Positions 33,696-40,958 of a DNA stretch of 43,213 nucleotides are shown one piece after another; positions within the stretch are counted from its first letter, which is position 1, and each line of letters begins with the position of its first letter. A program made the translations under genes and the position numbers. Source of the stretch: SOIV01 sp964435925 (GTDB lineage Bacteria > Acidobacteriota > Aminicenantia > Aminicenantales > Aminicenantaceae); the NCBI GenBank assembly GCA_964435925.1, contig CAYTBG010000011.1:1-43213 (forward strand), read 5' to 3'. The notes under the pieces were generated by a model that ran no database searches, was not told the origin of the DNA, and saw only the letters and a list, made by a program, of their open reading frames with translations.

Positions 33696-33948
33696 TTAGA
33701 TTCTATTTCGCGCTCAGGATAAACCGGTTATTTCTTCGTCATCCGTTATATCTATTCTCTCGGCTGAAGGAACCTTCGGCAAACCTGGCATTGTCATGAC
33801 GTCTCCGCAATAAACGACCACAAAGCCTGCTCCTGAACTGAGGGAAGCGTCGGTCACGATTAAAGTGAAATCTTTGGGTCTCCCCAGCGCTTCATCATCA
33901 TCAGAGAGAGAGTATTGCGTTTTGGCGATACAAACAGGGAGGTTTCCA
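33696..33948. repeat. fhs 3' direct repeat, right copy
   Basis: The partner of 31631-31883 in direct orientation, 253 bp with about 96% identity by hand count. Here it is part of the intact fhs gene. Together the two copies bracket about 2 kb containing the iteron-like array and the ATPase. Confidence 0.9.
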
Positions 33949-35387
33949 AATCCTTCTCTTTCAATCCTGAGCATTTTCCTTTTTATTTTCCCTTCCATGG
34001 CTACTGACGCCGCCCCGTATATCTTCTTAGCAACAGCCTCTATCTTCTCCAGAAGCGTCATATCTAAAGGATAAAGGAACTGGAAGCGGCTCCCATCTTC
34101 CTCGATGGCCTTTAGAACTTCTTGCGCCAATTCACTTCCACCAATGCCCCCCTTGCCGTAGACCTCACTCAGGGCAAATCGAACCTTTTCCCTACGGCAT
34201 AAATCCAAGGCTTTCTTAATTTCTGCTTCAGTATCTGAAGGGAATCTATTTAAGGCGACGATAAAAGGTACCCCAAAAGTTCTTAGGTTTTCCGTATGTT
34301 TTTGAAGGTTGGCAAAACCTTTCTCCACAGCTTCCACGTTTTCTTCATTTACTTTGTCCAGTTTAACTCCGCCATGAAGCTTCAGAGCCCTGAGAGTTGC
34401 CACTAGCACGCAGGCATCGGGTGGAGGAATGTGACCTGTTCTGACCACAATATTAAAAAATTTCTCCGCTCCAAGGTCCGAGCCAAATCCTGATTCGGTC
34501 ACAACAAAATCAGCCAGCCGAAGCGCCATCCGGGTGGCAATAACGGAATTCGTGCCATGGGCAATATTGGCAAAGGGGCCCCCATGAATTAATGCCGGCG
34601 TTCCCTCCAAAGTCTGGACAAGGTTTGGCTTAAGAGCATCTTTAAGCAGAGCAGCCATCGATCCCTCGGCCTTAAGCTCTCGAGCAAAAACAGGTTTTTT
34701 ATCCGGTGAATACCCTATAAATATATTTCCAAGCCTTTCTTTTAAATCTTTTAAATCCTCGGCAAGACATAAAATGGCCATAATTTCCGAGGCGGCTGTA
34801 ATATCAAAACCTGTTTCTCGGGCTATTCCCCGAAGAGGGCCTCCGATACCGACCACTACTTCACGAAGCACTCGGTCATCCATGTCCATGACCCGCTTCC
34901 AGGTTACCCTTCTGCTGTCGAGCAGGCCGCAGGCTCCGTCAAAATGAAGGCGATTATCCACCATAGCGGCCAAGAGATTATGTGCTGCTGTTACAGCATG
35001 AATATCTCCGGTAAAATGGAGGTTTATCTCCTCACTGGGTGCAACCTGGGCATATCCTCCTCCAGTTGCTCCTCCTTTCATCCCGAACACAGGCCCGAGC
35101 GAAGGCTCCCTCAGGGCCGCAACCGCTTTCTTTCCCAATCCACTCAGAGCATCGGCCAGGCCGATTGAAGTCGTTGTCTTGCCTTCCCCGGCCGGAGTGG
35201 GAGTCATGGCTGTCACCATGATTAGTTTTCCTTTTTTGCCTTCTCCTTTCAGACTTGCTTCCGGAGAAACTTTAGCTTTATACATACCGTATTTCTCAAG
35301 GTCTATCGCCTCAATTCCCAATTTTTTGGCAATCACCTCTATAGGCTTTATCTTCACTTTTTTTGCAATATCCATATCGTCAACCAC
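33714..35387 (-). CDS. fhs: Formate-tetrahydrofolate ligase
   Basis: A 557-aa cytosolic enzyme that makes 10-formyl-tetrahydrofolate from formate, THF and ATP, feeding one-carbon metabolism or the methyl branch of the acetyl-CoA pathway. The nucleotide-binding loop TPTPAGEGKTTTSIGLADAL (62-81) is diagnostic. So are EPSLGPVFGMKGGATGGGYAQV, the NLHFTGDIHA block and the C-terminal GFVVVYCGDVMTMPGLP. The start is a GTG at 35387, since AGGAGG lies about 5 nt before it; ATG at 35375 is 16 nt away. It is convergent with the ATPase island, and its 3' 253 bp are duplicated at 31631-31883. No other one-carbon gene is adjacent. Confidence 0.96.
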   Translation of the reverse strand: MVDDMDIAKKVKIKPIEVIAKKLGIEAIDLEKYGMYKAKVSPEASLKGEGKKGKLIMVTAMTPTPAGEGKTTTSIGLADALSGLGKKAVAALREPSLGPVFGMKGGATGGGYAQVAPSEEINLHFTGDIHAVTAAHNLLAAMVDNRLHFDGACGLLDSRRVTWKRVMDMDDRVLREVVVGIGGPLRGIARETGFDITAASEIMAILCLAEDLKDLKERLGNIFIGYSPDKKPVFARELKAEGSMAALLKDALKPNLVQTLEGTPALIHGGPFANIAHGTNSVIATRMALRLADFVVTESGFGSDLGAEKFFNIVVRTGHIPPPDACVLVATLRALKLHGGVKLDKVNEENVEAVEKGFANLQKHTENLRTFGVPFIVALNRFPSDTEAEIKKALDLCRREKVRFALSEVYGKGGIGGSELAQEVLKAIEEDGSRFQFLYPLDMTLLEKIEAVAKKIYGAASVAMEGKIKRKMLRIEREGFGNLPVCIAKTQYSLSDDDEALGRPKDFTLIVTDASLSSGAGFVVVYCGDVMTMPGLPKVPSAERIDITDDEEITGLS

Positions 35388-35467
35388 TCTGACCTCCTTT
35401 CAATCAGTTTATAAAAAAAGGGGGATATGTTACTTTTTCTTAAGGAAAGGGGATAGTCTCTCCTTTT

Positions 35468-35493
35468 GCGGGTTTGATAAATTAAACCACTAC
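35468..35493. repeat. RAYT-associated palindrome, diverged copy
   Basis: GCGGGTTTGATAAATTAAAC followed by CACTAC shows the GGTTT...AAACC palindrome and GTTTGATAAAT core of the family. It lies in the fhs upstream region, 80 bp from the start codon. Confidence 0.6.
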
Positions 35494-35500
35494 ATCCAAT

Positions 35501-35540
35501 GGACATTCCCTACAGAAAAAGTAGCCTGTCCTCTTTTTTT
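35501..35540 (+). repeat. Terminator-like dispersed hairpin (copy 2)
   Basis: GGACA (35501-35505) pairs with TGTCC (35527-35531), with inner CTAC/GTAG around AGAAAAA, followed by CTCTTTTTTT. The 3' half is related to the element at 374-421. No + strand gene precedes it, so it behaves as a repeat rather than an obvious terminator of a known gene. Confidence 0.5.
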
Positions 35541-35569
35541 ACTTTTTTTATAAAGAACATTTTACAAAC

Positions 35570-35740
35570 TTAATTCTTCTTTCTCTCGTTATCTCTTTTA
35601 TTGAAATCTTGAAACATTATATCATAATCTTCTATCAGCCCCTCATCGGCAAAGCTGAAATAGCAGTTATTCCCGATTATGATGTGATCCAGCACCTTGA
35701 GCTGCATGACATTCGCCGCAGATTCACTCCTCCCACTGGG
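35570..35740 (-). pseudogene. radC: radC (JAB-domain) C-terminal remnant
   Basis: Reading the minus strand from 35740, 56 codons and a stop encode PSG followed by a short stretch, then LKVLDHIIIGNNCYFSFADE and GLIEDYD. This corresponds to the C-terminal JAB/MPN region of RadC-type proteins (HPSGD ... LDHIIIG ... SF.E.G). The His of the HxH metal site is not seen, and only about 13 residues separate PSG from LDH where the family usually has about 30, so there is an internal deletion as well as loss of the N-terminus. No start codon or ribosome site is present. Confidence 0.75.
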
Positions 35741-35941
35741 ATATAACTCTTTAAATATGAATTAGTTAGATGTTCCGTACGGCAGCCAAAATTCCGCCTT
35801 TATGTCGATAATAATGACAATAAGAAAACTAAGGATGAGTTTAGTTCTTAAGGATAAAGGACGAAGTTACATTCTCTTTGCCAAGGAAGATTTTTGGATG
35901 TCTGTAATATATAAAGCGTCAGTTGCATCTCACATCTGATT

Positions 35942-37420
35942 TTAGGGGAATATTCCTCTCTCTTTGTAGACTGTCTCTAGCCTTGATATAGCAACAATAT
36001 GGGCAGCTGTGCGCCAATCAATTTTATACTTTTCAGCCGTATCTCGGACTCGCTCATAAGCATCTACAATCATCTTGTGCAGTTTAAAATCTACCTCATC
36101 AAGATCCCAGAACTCGCTACGTTTGTTCTGGAGCCACTCGAAATAACTCACAATTACTCCTCCTGAATTGCAGAGTATGTCAGGTATCAGGTCAATCTTT
36201 TTACGTTGTAAAACTTTATCACCTTCTGGATCTGTTGGCCCATTGGCGCCTTCGGCAACGAGCTTAACATTCAACATCTCTGCTGTCTCAGCTGTGATTT
36301 GATTTTCTAAGGCAGCAGGTATAAATATATCAGTTTTAGTGTTAAAGAAAGTTTCGTGATCAATCGGCTTTGCTTTTGGATAATCGAGTGCGCCGCCGTG
36401 TTCCTTAACATAGTCTGCAAGGTCGTCAGGATCAATGCCTTCTTTATTAAGAATTACTCCTGTTACATCTTCAACAGCAATAAGCTTAGATCCATTCTTT
36501 TTCATTAAACGTGCCGCCCAAGAGCCCACATTTCCAAATCCTTGAACTGTATAAGTGGCACCCTTCAAGTTAAACCCATGATCTTCTGCCCATTTTTCGA
36601 TGAGGAAAACTATACCCTGACCCGTTGCTTTATAACGTCCCTGGCTTCCACCTGCTTCGATGGGCTTGCCCGTAACGACATGAAGACAACGATTCCTCTC
36701 ATTCGGAGTTACTGTCGACATATAGGTGTCCAAAATCCAGGCCATGATCTTGGGGTTCGTATTCACGTCTGGAGCAGGAATATCATACTCAGGCCCGATA
36801 TTGTTACCTAAAGCAAATGTGAAGCGCCGGGTAATTTTCTCAAGCTCCTCTGTACTATAATCTGCTGGGTCAATCTGGAGCCCTCCTTTTGCACCGCCAA
36901 ACGGGATATTAGTAATTGCTGTCTTCCAGGTCATCAAGGTTGAAAGTGCGCGTACTTCGTCGATATCGACTAAGGGATGGAATCGCAAGCCCCCTTTGAA
37001 AGGACCCAGTGCGTTGTTGTGCTGCACCCGGTAACCTGTTAACATTTTAACCGTCCCGCCATCCATTTTCACTGGAAAATGAACAACAAGCTCGTTCGTT
37101 GTCTCTGCCAGTATTCTACAAATGTCCCGGTCAAAATGAACAACGTCTTCTGCTTTTTCAAGTTGATTGATGACATTTTCATAAAGATTAGTTTTTTTCC
37201 TGGTTAAAGCTTTATAATAGGCACAACGCCAGACTCCGCTCTCTGGTTTTGGAATGGCGCAAATATCACGAAGCTCACAATGCCTGCATAATCCTCTGAA
37301 CTCACTGCTTTCTTCAAGACCAGGTCTACCATGTTGGAAATATAACAATTTCCATTCCTTAGCTGTTGCAATAGGGGTTAATCCTTTACTATCTTTTCTG
37401 CTCCGGTCGTTTTTTTTCAT
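35942..37420 (-). CDS. gdhA: Glutamate dehydrogenase with fused N-terminal Cys-rich domain
   Basis: A 492-aa Glu/Leu/Phe/Val dehydrogenase-family enzyme. Residues from about 78 on are a complete dehydrogenase with the GPFKGGLRFHP start, the catalytic-Lys motif IPFGGAKGGL, PAPDVNTNPKIMAWILD, and the Rossmann motif VQGFGNVGSWAA. Glutamate is the most likely substrate. Residues 40-70 carry an extra Cys-rich element (Cys45, Cys48, Cys54, Cys66; GLCRHCELRDICAIPKPESG). From memory, similar elements occur as stand-alone small proteins in Deltaproteobacteria, so this appears to be a fusion. AAAGGAGATAAC precedes the ATG. A sigma-54 promoter lies about 27 bp upstream of the start codon, and a sigma-54 activator gene is next in line, suggesting nitrogen- or energy-linked control. 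Confidence 0.95.
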   Translation of the reverse strand: MKKNDRSRKDSKGLTPIATAKEWKLLYFQHGRPGLEESSEFRGLCRHCELRDICAIPKPESGVWRCAYYKALTRKKTNLYENVINQLEKAEDVVHFDRDICRILAETTNELVVHFPVKMDGGTVKMLTGYRVQHNNALGPFKGGLRFHPLVDIDEVRALSTLMTWKTAITNIPFGGAKGGLQIDPADYSTEELEKITRRFTFALGNNIGPEYDIPAPDVNTNPKIMAWILDTYMSTVTPNERNRCLHVVTGKPIEAGGSQGRYKATGQGIVFLIEKWAEDHGFNLKGATYTVQGFGNVGSWAARLMKKNGSKLIAVEDVTGVILNKEGIDPDDLADYVKEHGGALDYPKAKPIDHETFFNTKTDIFIPAALENQITAETAEMLNVKLVAEGANGPTDPEGDKVLQRKKIDLIPDILCNSGGVIVSYFEWLQNKRSEFWDLDEVDFKLHKMIVDAYERVRDTAEKYKIDWRTAAHIVAISRLETVYKERGIFP

Positions 37421-37446
37421 TGTTATCTCCTTTCAAAAAATCTAAA

Positions 37447-37463
37447 TTGCATATTTTGTGCCA
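37447..37463 (-). promoter_or_regulatory. Sigma-54 (-24/-12) promoter of the glutamate dehydrogenase gene
   Basis: On the minus strand the sequence reads TGGCACAAAATATGCAA. This matches the sigma-54 consensus TGGCAC-N5-TTGCA with correct GG to GC spacing (10 nt between). The expected start is near 37437, leaving a short leader that contains the AAAGGAG ribosome site. Inverted repeats TTTGAA/TTCAAA at 37549-37567 and AGATTA/TAATCT at 37507-37529 are candidate activator sites upstream. Confidence 0.75.
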
Positions 37464-37660
37464 ATTATATGATTCCAAATAAGAGGCGACTATATTTTTG
37501 GAAGTGAGATTAAACTGGCTTTATAATCTATTGAAAAAGAAAGAGTTATTTGAAAGGGATATTCAAAGTGAGCTTTAGACATGCTTCATTGGAATAGCAA
37601 GGAATACAAAGAGAACCGGGGAGATTTGTACCGGCGGGGAGAATCTCTCCTATTATAGAA

Positions 37661-39019
37661 TTATAGAGAAGAGGAGGGAGTTTTTATTTTTTTTAACTTT
37701 TCCCGCAAAGTTTTGCGGTCGATCCCAAGTATCTCTGCTGCTTTTGTTTTATTGTTTCCGACACTTGCCAATACGCTAACGATATATTCGGCCTCCACTG
37801 CAGCTAAAGTTCGATTGGGCGCGATTCCTCTAAGAGCTGAGAAACGCATGAGTGAAGGAAGGTCTGGAACATCTATAATATCTTCTTCAGACATGATGAG
37901 AAGTCGCTGGATTATATTCTCCAATTCTCTTGCGTTCCCAGGCCAATAATAGCTCTTCAAAACTTGAAGTGCATTTTCGGAAAACCGCGGCATCGGTTTT
38001 CCAAACTCTTTGGCAAATTTGATTGCAAAATGCTGGACTAACAAAAGGATGTCTTCCTCTCTTTCCCGAAGAGGAGGAATATCAATAGTAATTACATTTA
38101 GGCGGTAGTATAAATCTTCACGAAATACTCCTTTTTTTACAAGGTTGAGTAGATCTTTGTTGGTTGCAGCAATAATCCTTGCGTCCACTTTTTGTGGATG
38201 CCTTTCTCCAACCATAAAAACTTCTTTATCCTGGAGAACGCGGAGGAGTTTGACCTGCATCGATAGACCTGTCTCACTTATTTCATCAAGAAAAATGGTA
38301 CCCCCTTCCGCAGTTTGAAAGAAGCCAGCCCTGCTTTCCGTTGCCCCGGTAAAAGCGCCCTTTACATAACCAAAAAGTTCACTTTCAAGTAATCCCTCTG
38401 GAATTCCTCCGCAGTTTATTGGCACAAATGGAGCCGAAGTGCGTGGACTATTATAATGAATGGCTCTGGCCACAAGCTCTTTTCCTGTTCCGCTCTCTCC
38501 AGTTATAAGAATTGTGGCCGAACTCGACGCTGCCTTCTTGATGGCGTTCAAAACTTTGTGCATGGCCTTCGATTCACCGATAAGACCATGACAAATAGAA
38601 GGGAGCTTACGAATTTTCTTTTGAGCAACTTTGCGCACATGCAACTTATCGATGACATGCTTGACAGCAGACAAGAGTTCCTCATCGGTAAAAGGTTTGG
38701 CGAGATATTCCTCAGCTCCGGATTTAACTGCTTCTATTGCACCCTCAATCGAAGGGTAACCCGTGATCATCATCACTTCAGTATCCTTGAAGTTCTCCTG
38801 GATATGCCTCACGAGACTAAGACCATCAACTTCGGGCATTTTAAGGTCTGTTATAACTAAGTCCATGGGTGCAGACTCAAGAATTTTAATCGCCTCGACC
38901 GCGCCGGGTGCAACAACAACATGATAGCCTTTGAATTCCAGGTTTCTTTGCAGCACTTCAAGAGTATCAGGAGAGTCATCTACGACAAGAATATTTTCTT
39001 TTTTTGAAGAATTTTTCAT
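37661..39019 (-). CDS. Sigma-54-dependent response regulator (NtrC/AtoC type)
   Basis: A 452-aa transcriptional activator. The receiver domain (1-125) has the acidic pair VVDDS (13-15), phospho-acceptor Asp58 in VITDLKMPEVDG, and Lys108 in LAKPFTDEEL. The AAA+ sigma-54 activation domain has Walker A GESGTGKE (174-181), the sigma-54 contact loop GAFTGA (221-226), and Walker B GGTIFLDEI. The C-terminal Fis-type helix-turn-helix is KTKAAEILGIDRKTLREKLKKI. It begins 1 bp after the stop of the sensor kinase, so the two are translationally linked. A sigma-54 promoter for gdh lies 200 bp downstream, which makes gdh the most likely target. This is inference from proximity. Confidence 0.95.
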   Translation of the reverse strand: MKNSSKKENILVVDDSPDTLEVLQRNLEFKGYHVVVAPGAVEAIKILESAPMDLVITDLKMPEVDGLSLVRHIQENFKDTEVMMITGYPSIEGAIEAVKSGAEEYLAKPFTDEELLSAVKHVIDKLHVRKVAQKKIRKLPSICHGLIGESKAMHKVLNAIKKAASSSATILITGESGTGKELVARAIHYNSPRTSAPFVPINCGGIPEGLLESELFGYVKGAFTGATESRAGFFQTAEGGTIFLDEISETGLSMQVKLLRVLQDKEVFMVGERHPQKVDARIIAATNKDLLNLVKKGVFREDLYYRLNVITIDIPPLREREEDILLLVQHFAIKFAKEFGKPMPRFSENALQVLKSYYWPGNARELENIIQRLLIMSEEDIIDVPDLPSLMRFSALRGIAPNRTLAAVEAEYIVSVLASVGNNKTKAAEILGIDRKTLREKLKKIKTPSSSL

Positions 39020-39020
39020 T

Positions 39021-40604
39021 TCAAGCTTTCTCCTTTTCGCCTTTTGGCTCAGCTATAGGAAGTTGAATCTTGAATTTTGTACCTCGACCAACCTTGCTAT
39101 CAACGTTTATAGAGCCATTATGAGAAGTGACTATTCCGTGCACCACAGGTAGCCCCAGACCTGTTCCTTGCCCAACATCCTTTGTTGTAAAGAACGGAAG
39201 GAATATTTGCTTCAAGACTTTCTCACTCATGCCTACACCTGTATCTTCTACTGTGAGTGAGATAAATCTACCAGAAGCATTTGTTCTTATCATCAGTTTT
39301 CCTCCATCCGGCATTGCCTGTATTGCGTTAACTACAGTATTTACCAATACCTGGGTCATCTGCGCTTGATCGGCAATGACCTCTGGGAGGTTCGGAAAAA
39401 GTGAACGCATTACTTTTATCCCCTCCTTAACACATCTTGATTCAAGAAAATAGAGTCCTTCTTCAATAACCTGGTTTAGATTAATTCTAGTCTTTTGAGG
39501 GGGCATCTGTCGAGCAAACAACATGAGCTTTTTGACAACTTCTCTGGCATGCAGAGATGCCTTCGTTATCTTTTCAATGTCCTGTATTGCCTGTTCTGAG
39601 AGTTCTGGATATTTCTTTATAAGCTGAGCAAATCCGAGAATGCTCCCAATAGGTTCATTCAGCTCATGGGCTATCCCTGCACTCAGCTGACCGATAGTTG
39701 CCAGCCGGTCAGCATGCCGGAGTTGATCTTGGAGCTTCTCCTTATCCTCCTCGGTCTGTTTTCGTTCAACGATAAGCGCCACTTCTCTAGCAATAGCCTC
39801 AATCAGACTTCGTTCCTCTCTAAGAAAAGGTCCTTCGTCAAGTTCGGGCTTCTTCTCCAAATAAACAACCTCGACAACTCCTCGTTGCTCCTCATTTATA
39901 ACAATATTGGCTGCCTGACACTGATCGCCTTCTCGGAAATTGGGAGTAGAGTAAGTATGTCCATTTAAAATAATCCTGGCAGAAGCAATCTCTGGGTATA
40001 ACCAAGCAGGAGGAAGAAGTTTCACAATACCTTCCAAAATTTCTTCTAGAGATATTCCGGGTCGTTCAATAAGCTTTGCTAAACCGTATAAGCATGATAA
40101 TTCCTTGACCCGCTCACGCAAAGCATGTTCGCTCTCCTTGAGTGTTATATCTACTTTTTTTTGTTCAGTGATATCGCGAGCAATCGTTGAGGCACCTATT
40201 ATCTTGCCGGCAGCATCCCTTATAGGAGATATAGTCAAGGAGACATCGATTTGCTTACCGTCTTTTCTCAGGCGCACAGTTTCATGGTTATCAACGTGGT
40301 CTCCATGCTTGATTTTATTGAGAATCTGCAGCACCTCATCAGGACGGTCTTGTGGGGCTAGGACAGATATAGAGCGACCTAAAATCTCCTTCGAAGTGTA
40401 ACCATAGATTCTCTCCGCCCCCAAGTTCCAGCTGATGATTATACCATCCAAAGTCTTGCCTACGATTGCATCATCTGATGATTCTACAATAGCTGCAAGT
40501 TGGGAGCGTGTTTCTTCTAGAGTTCGGGAGTTTTGAGACAATTTAGGACGCTGAGATGCTTTCTTGTTTGTTTTTTCGGTATTTTTTTCCGTCATTTCAG
40601 GCAA
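39021..40604 (-). CDS. PAS-containing sensor histidine kinase
   Basis: A 527-aa soluble kinase with no obvious transmembrane segment. It has one PAS/PAC domain (about 32-150, VESSDDAIVGKTLDGIIISW to ASTIARDITEQKK), then a GAF-like or coiled linker (160-285). The HisKA box follows, with phospho-His313 in GQLSAGIAHELNEPIG, and a HATPase domain with the N box (NTVVNAIQAM), G1 (VEDTGVGM) and G2 (GQGTGLGLPVVHGI). The cytosolic PAS sensor suggests an internal redox, energy or small-ligand signal. Its cognate regulator starts 1 bp downstream. The Shine-Dalgarno is weak, and no promoter could be assigned. Confidence 0.94.
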   Translation of the reverse strand: MPEMTEKNTEKTNKKASQRPKLSQNSRTLEETRSQLAAIVESSDDAIVGKTLDGIIISWNLGAERIYGYTSKEILGRSISVLAPQDRPDEVLQILNKIKHGDHVDNHETVRLRKDGKQIDVSLTISPIRDAAGKIIGASTIARDITEQKKVDITLKESEHALRERVKELSCLYGLAKLIERPGISLEEILEGIVKLLPPAWLYPEIASARIILNGHTYSTPNFREGDQCQAANIVINEEQRGVVEVVYLEKKPELDEGPFLREERSLIEAIAREVALIVERKQTEEDKEKLQDQLRHADRLATIGQLSAGIAHELNEPIGSILGFAQLIKKYPELSEQAIQDIEKITKASLHAREVVKKLMLFARQMPPQKTRINLNQVIEEGLYFLESRCVKEGIKVMRSLFPNLPEVIADQAQMTQVLVNTVVNAIQAMPDGGKLMIRTNASGRFISLTVEDTGVGMSEKVLKQIFLPFFTTKDVGQGTGLGLPVVHGIVTSHNGSINVDSKVGRGTKFKIQLPIAEPKGEKEKA

Positions 40605-40958
40605 GTGGCTCTCGCAGCTAATTTATAACCAGTAAGTTATATTTTATAGAATTATCCTAGGCGAGAATCTCATCAATTTTGAGATTGTCCCTTTCATTCA
40701 GAAATAAGTCTAACATACATTATTTAGCCAATTCAAATCAGTGTATTCATTTAGTACGTTTGTTACCCAACCAGGGATTTAAGGCGCCACTTCGTCCTGC
40801 GTCATTAACACCATCAGGGAGCCTGGGCCTTAGGGTCTATTGCTTCCAACCGGCTCGAATAAATTTAGTATCAGATTCGTTCTCCCATCTGTTCCCAGTT
40901 TTTAATCTTGAATCTTTTGATAAACTCATTGCCGGTAGCATCATTACTGCATCTTGAA
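40605..40958. other. 354-bp intergenic region with a G+C-rich structured patch
   Basis: No gene is recognised. The + frame of 92 codons (40679-40957) has low-complexity and unlikely composition and no ribosome site. Around 40767-40875 the base composition rises and inverted segments occur, such as TAAGGC near 40779 with GCCTTA near 40829. It might be a small RNA or a decayed repeat; I cannot assign a family. Confidence 0.4.

Noticed and set aside
35802..35939. 45-codon + strand frame between the radC remnant and gdh
   Set aside because: No ribosome site, no recognised family, and it overlaps the area of decayed sequence; it may be a fragment, but I cannot name it.
40679..40957. 92-codon + strand gene
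   Set aside because: No ribosome binding site, no homology, and unusual composition.
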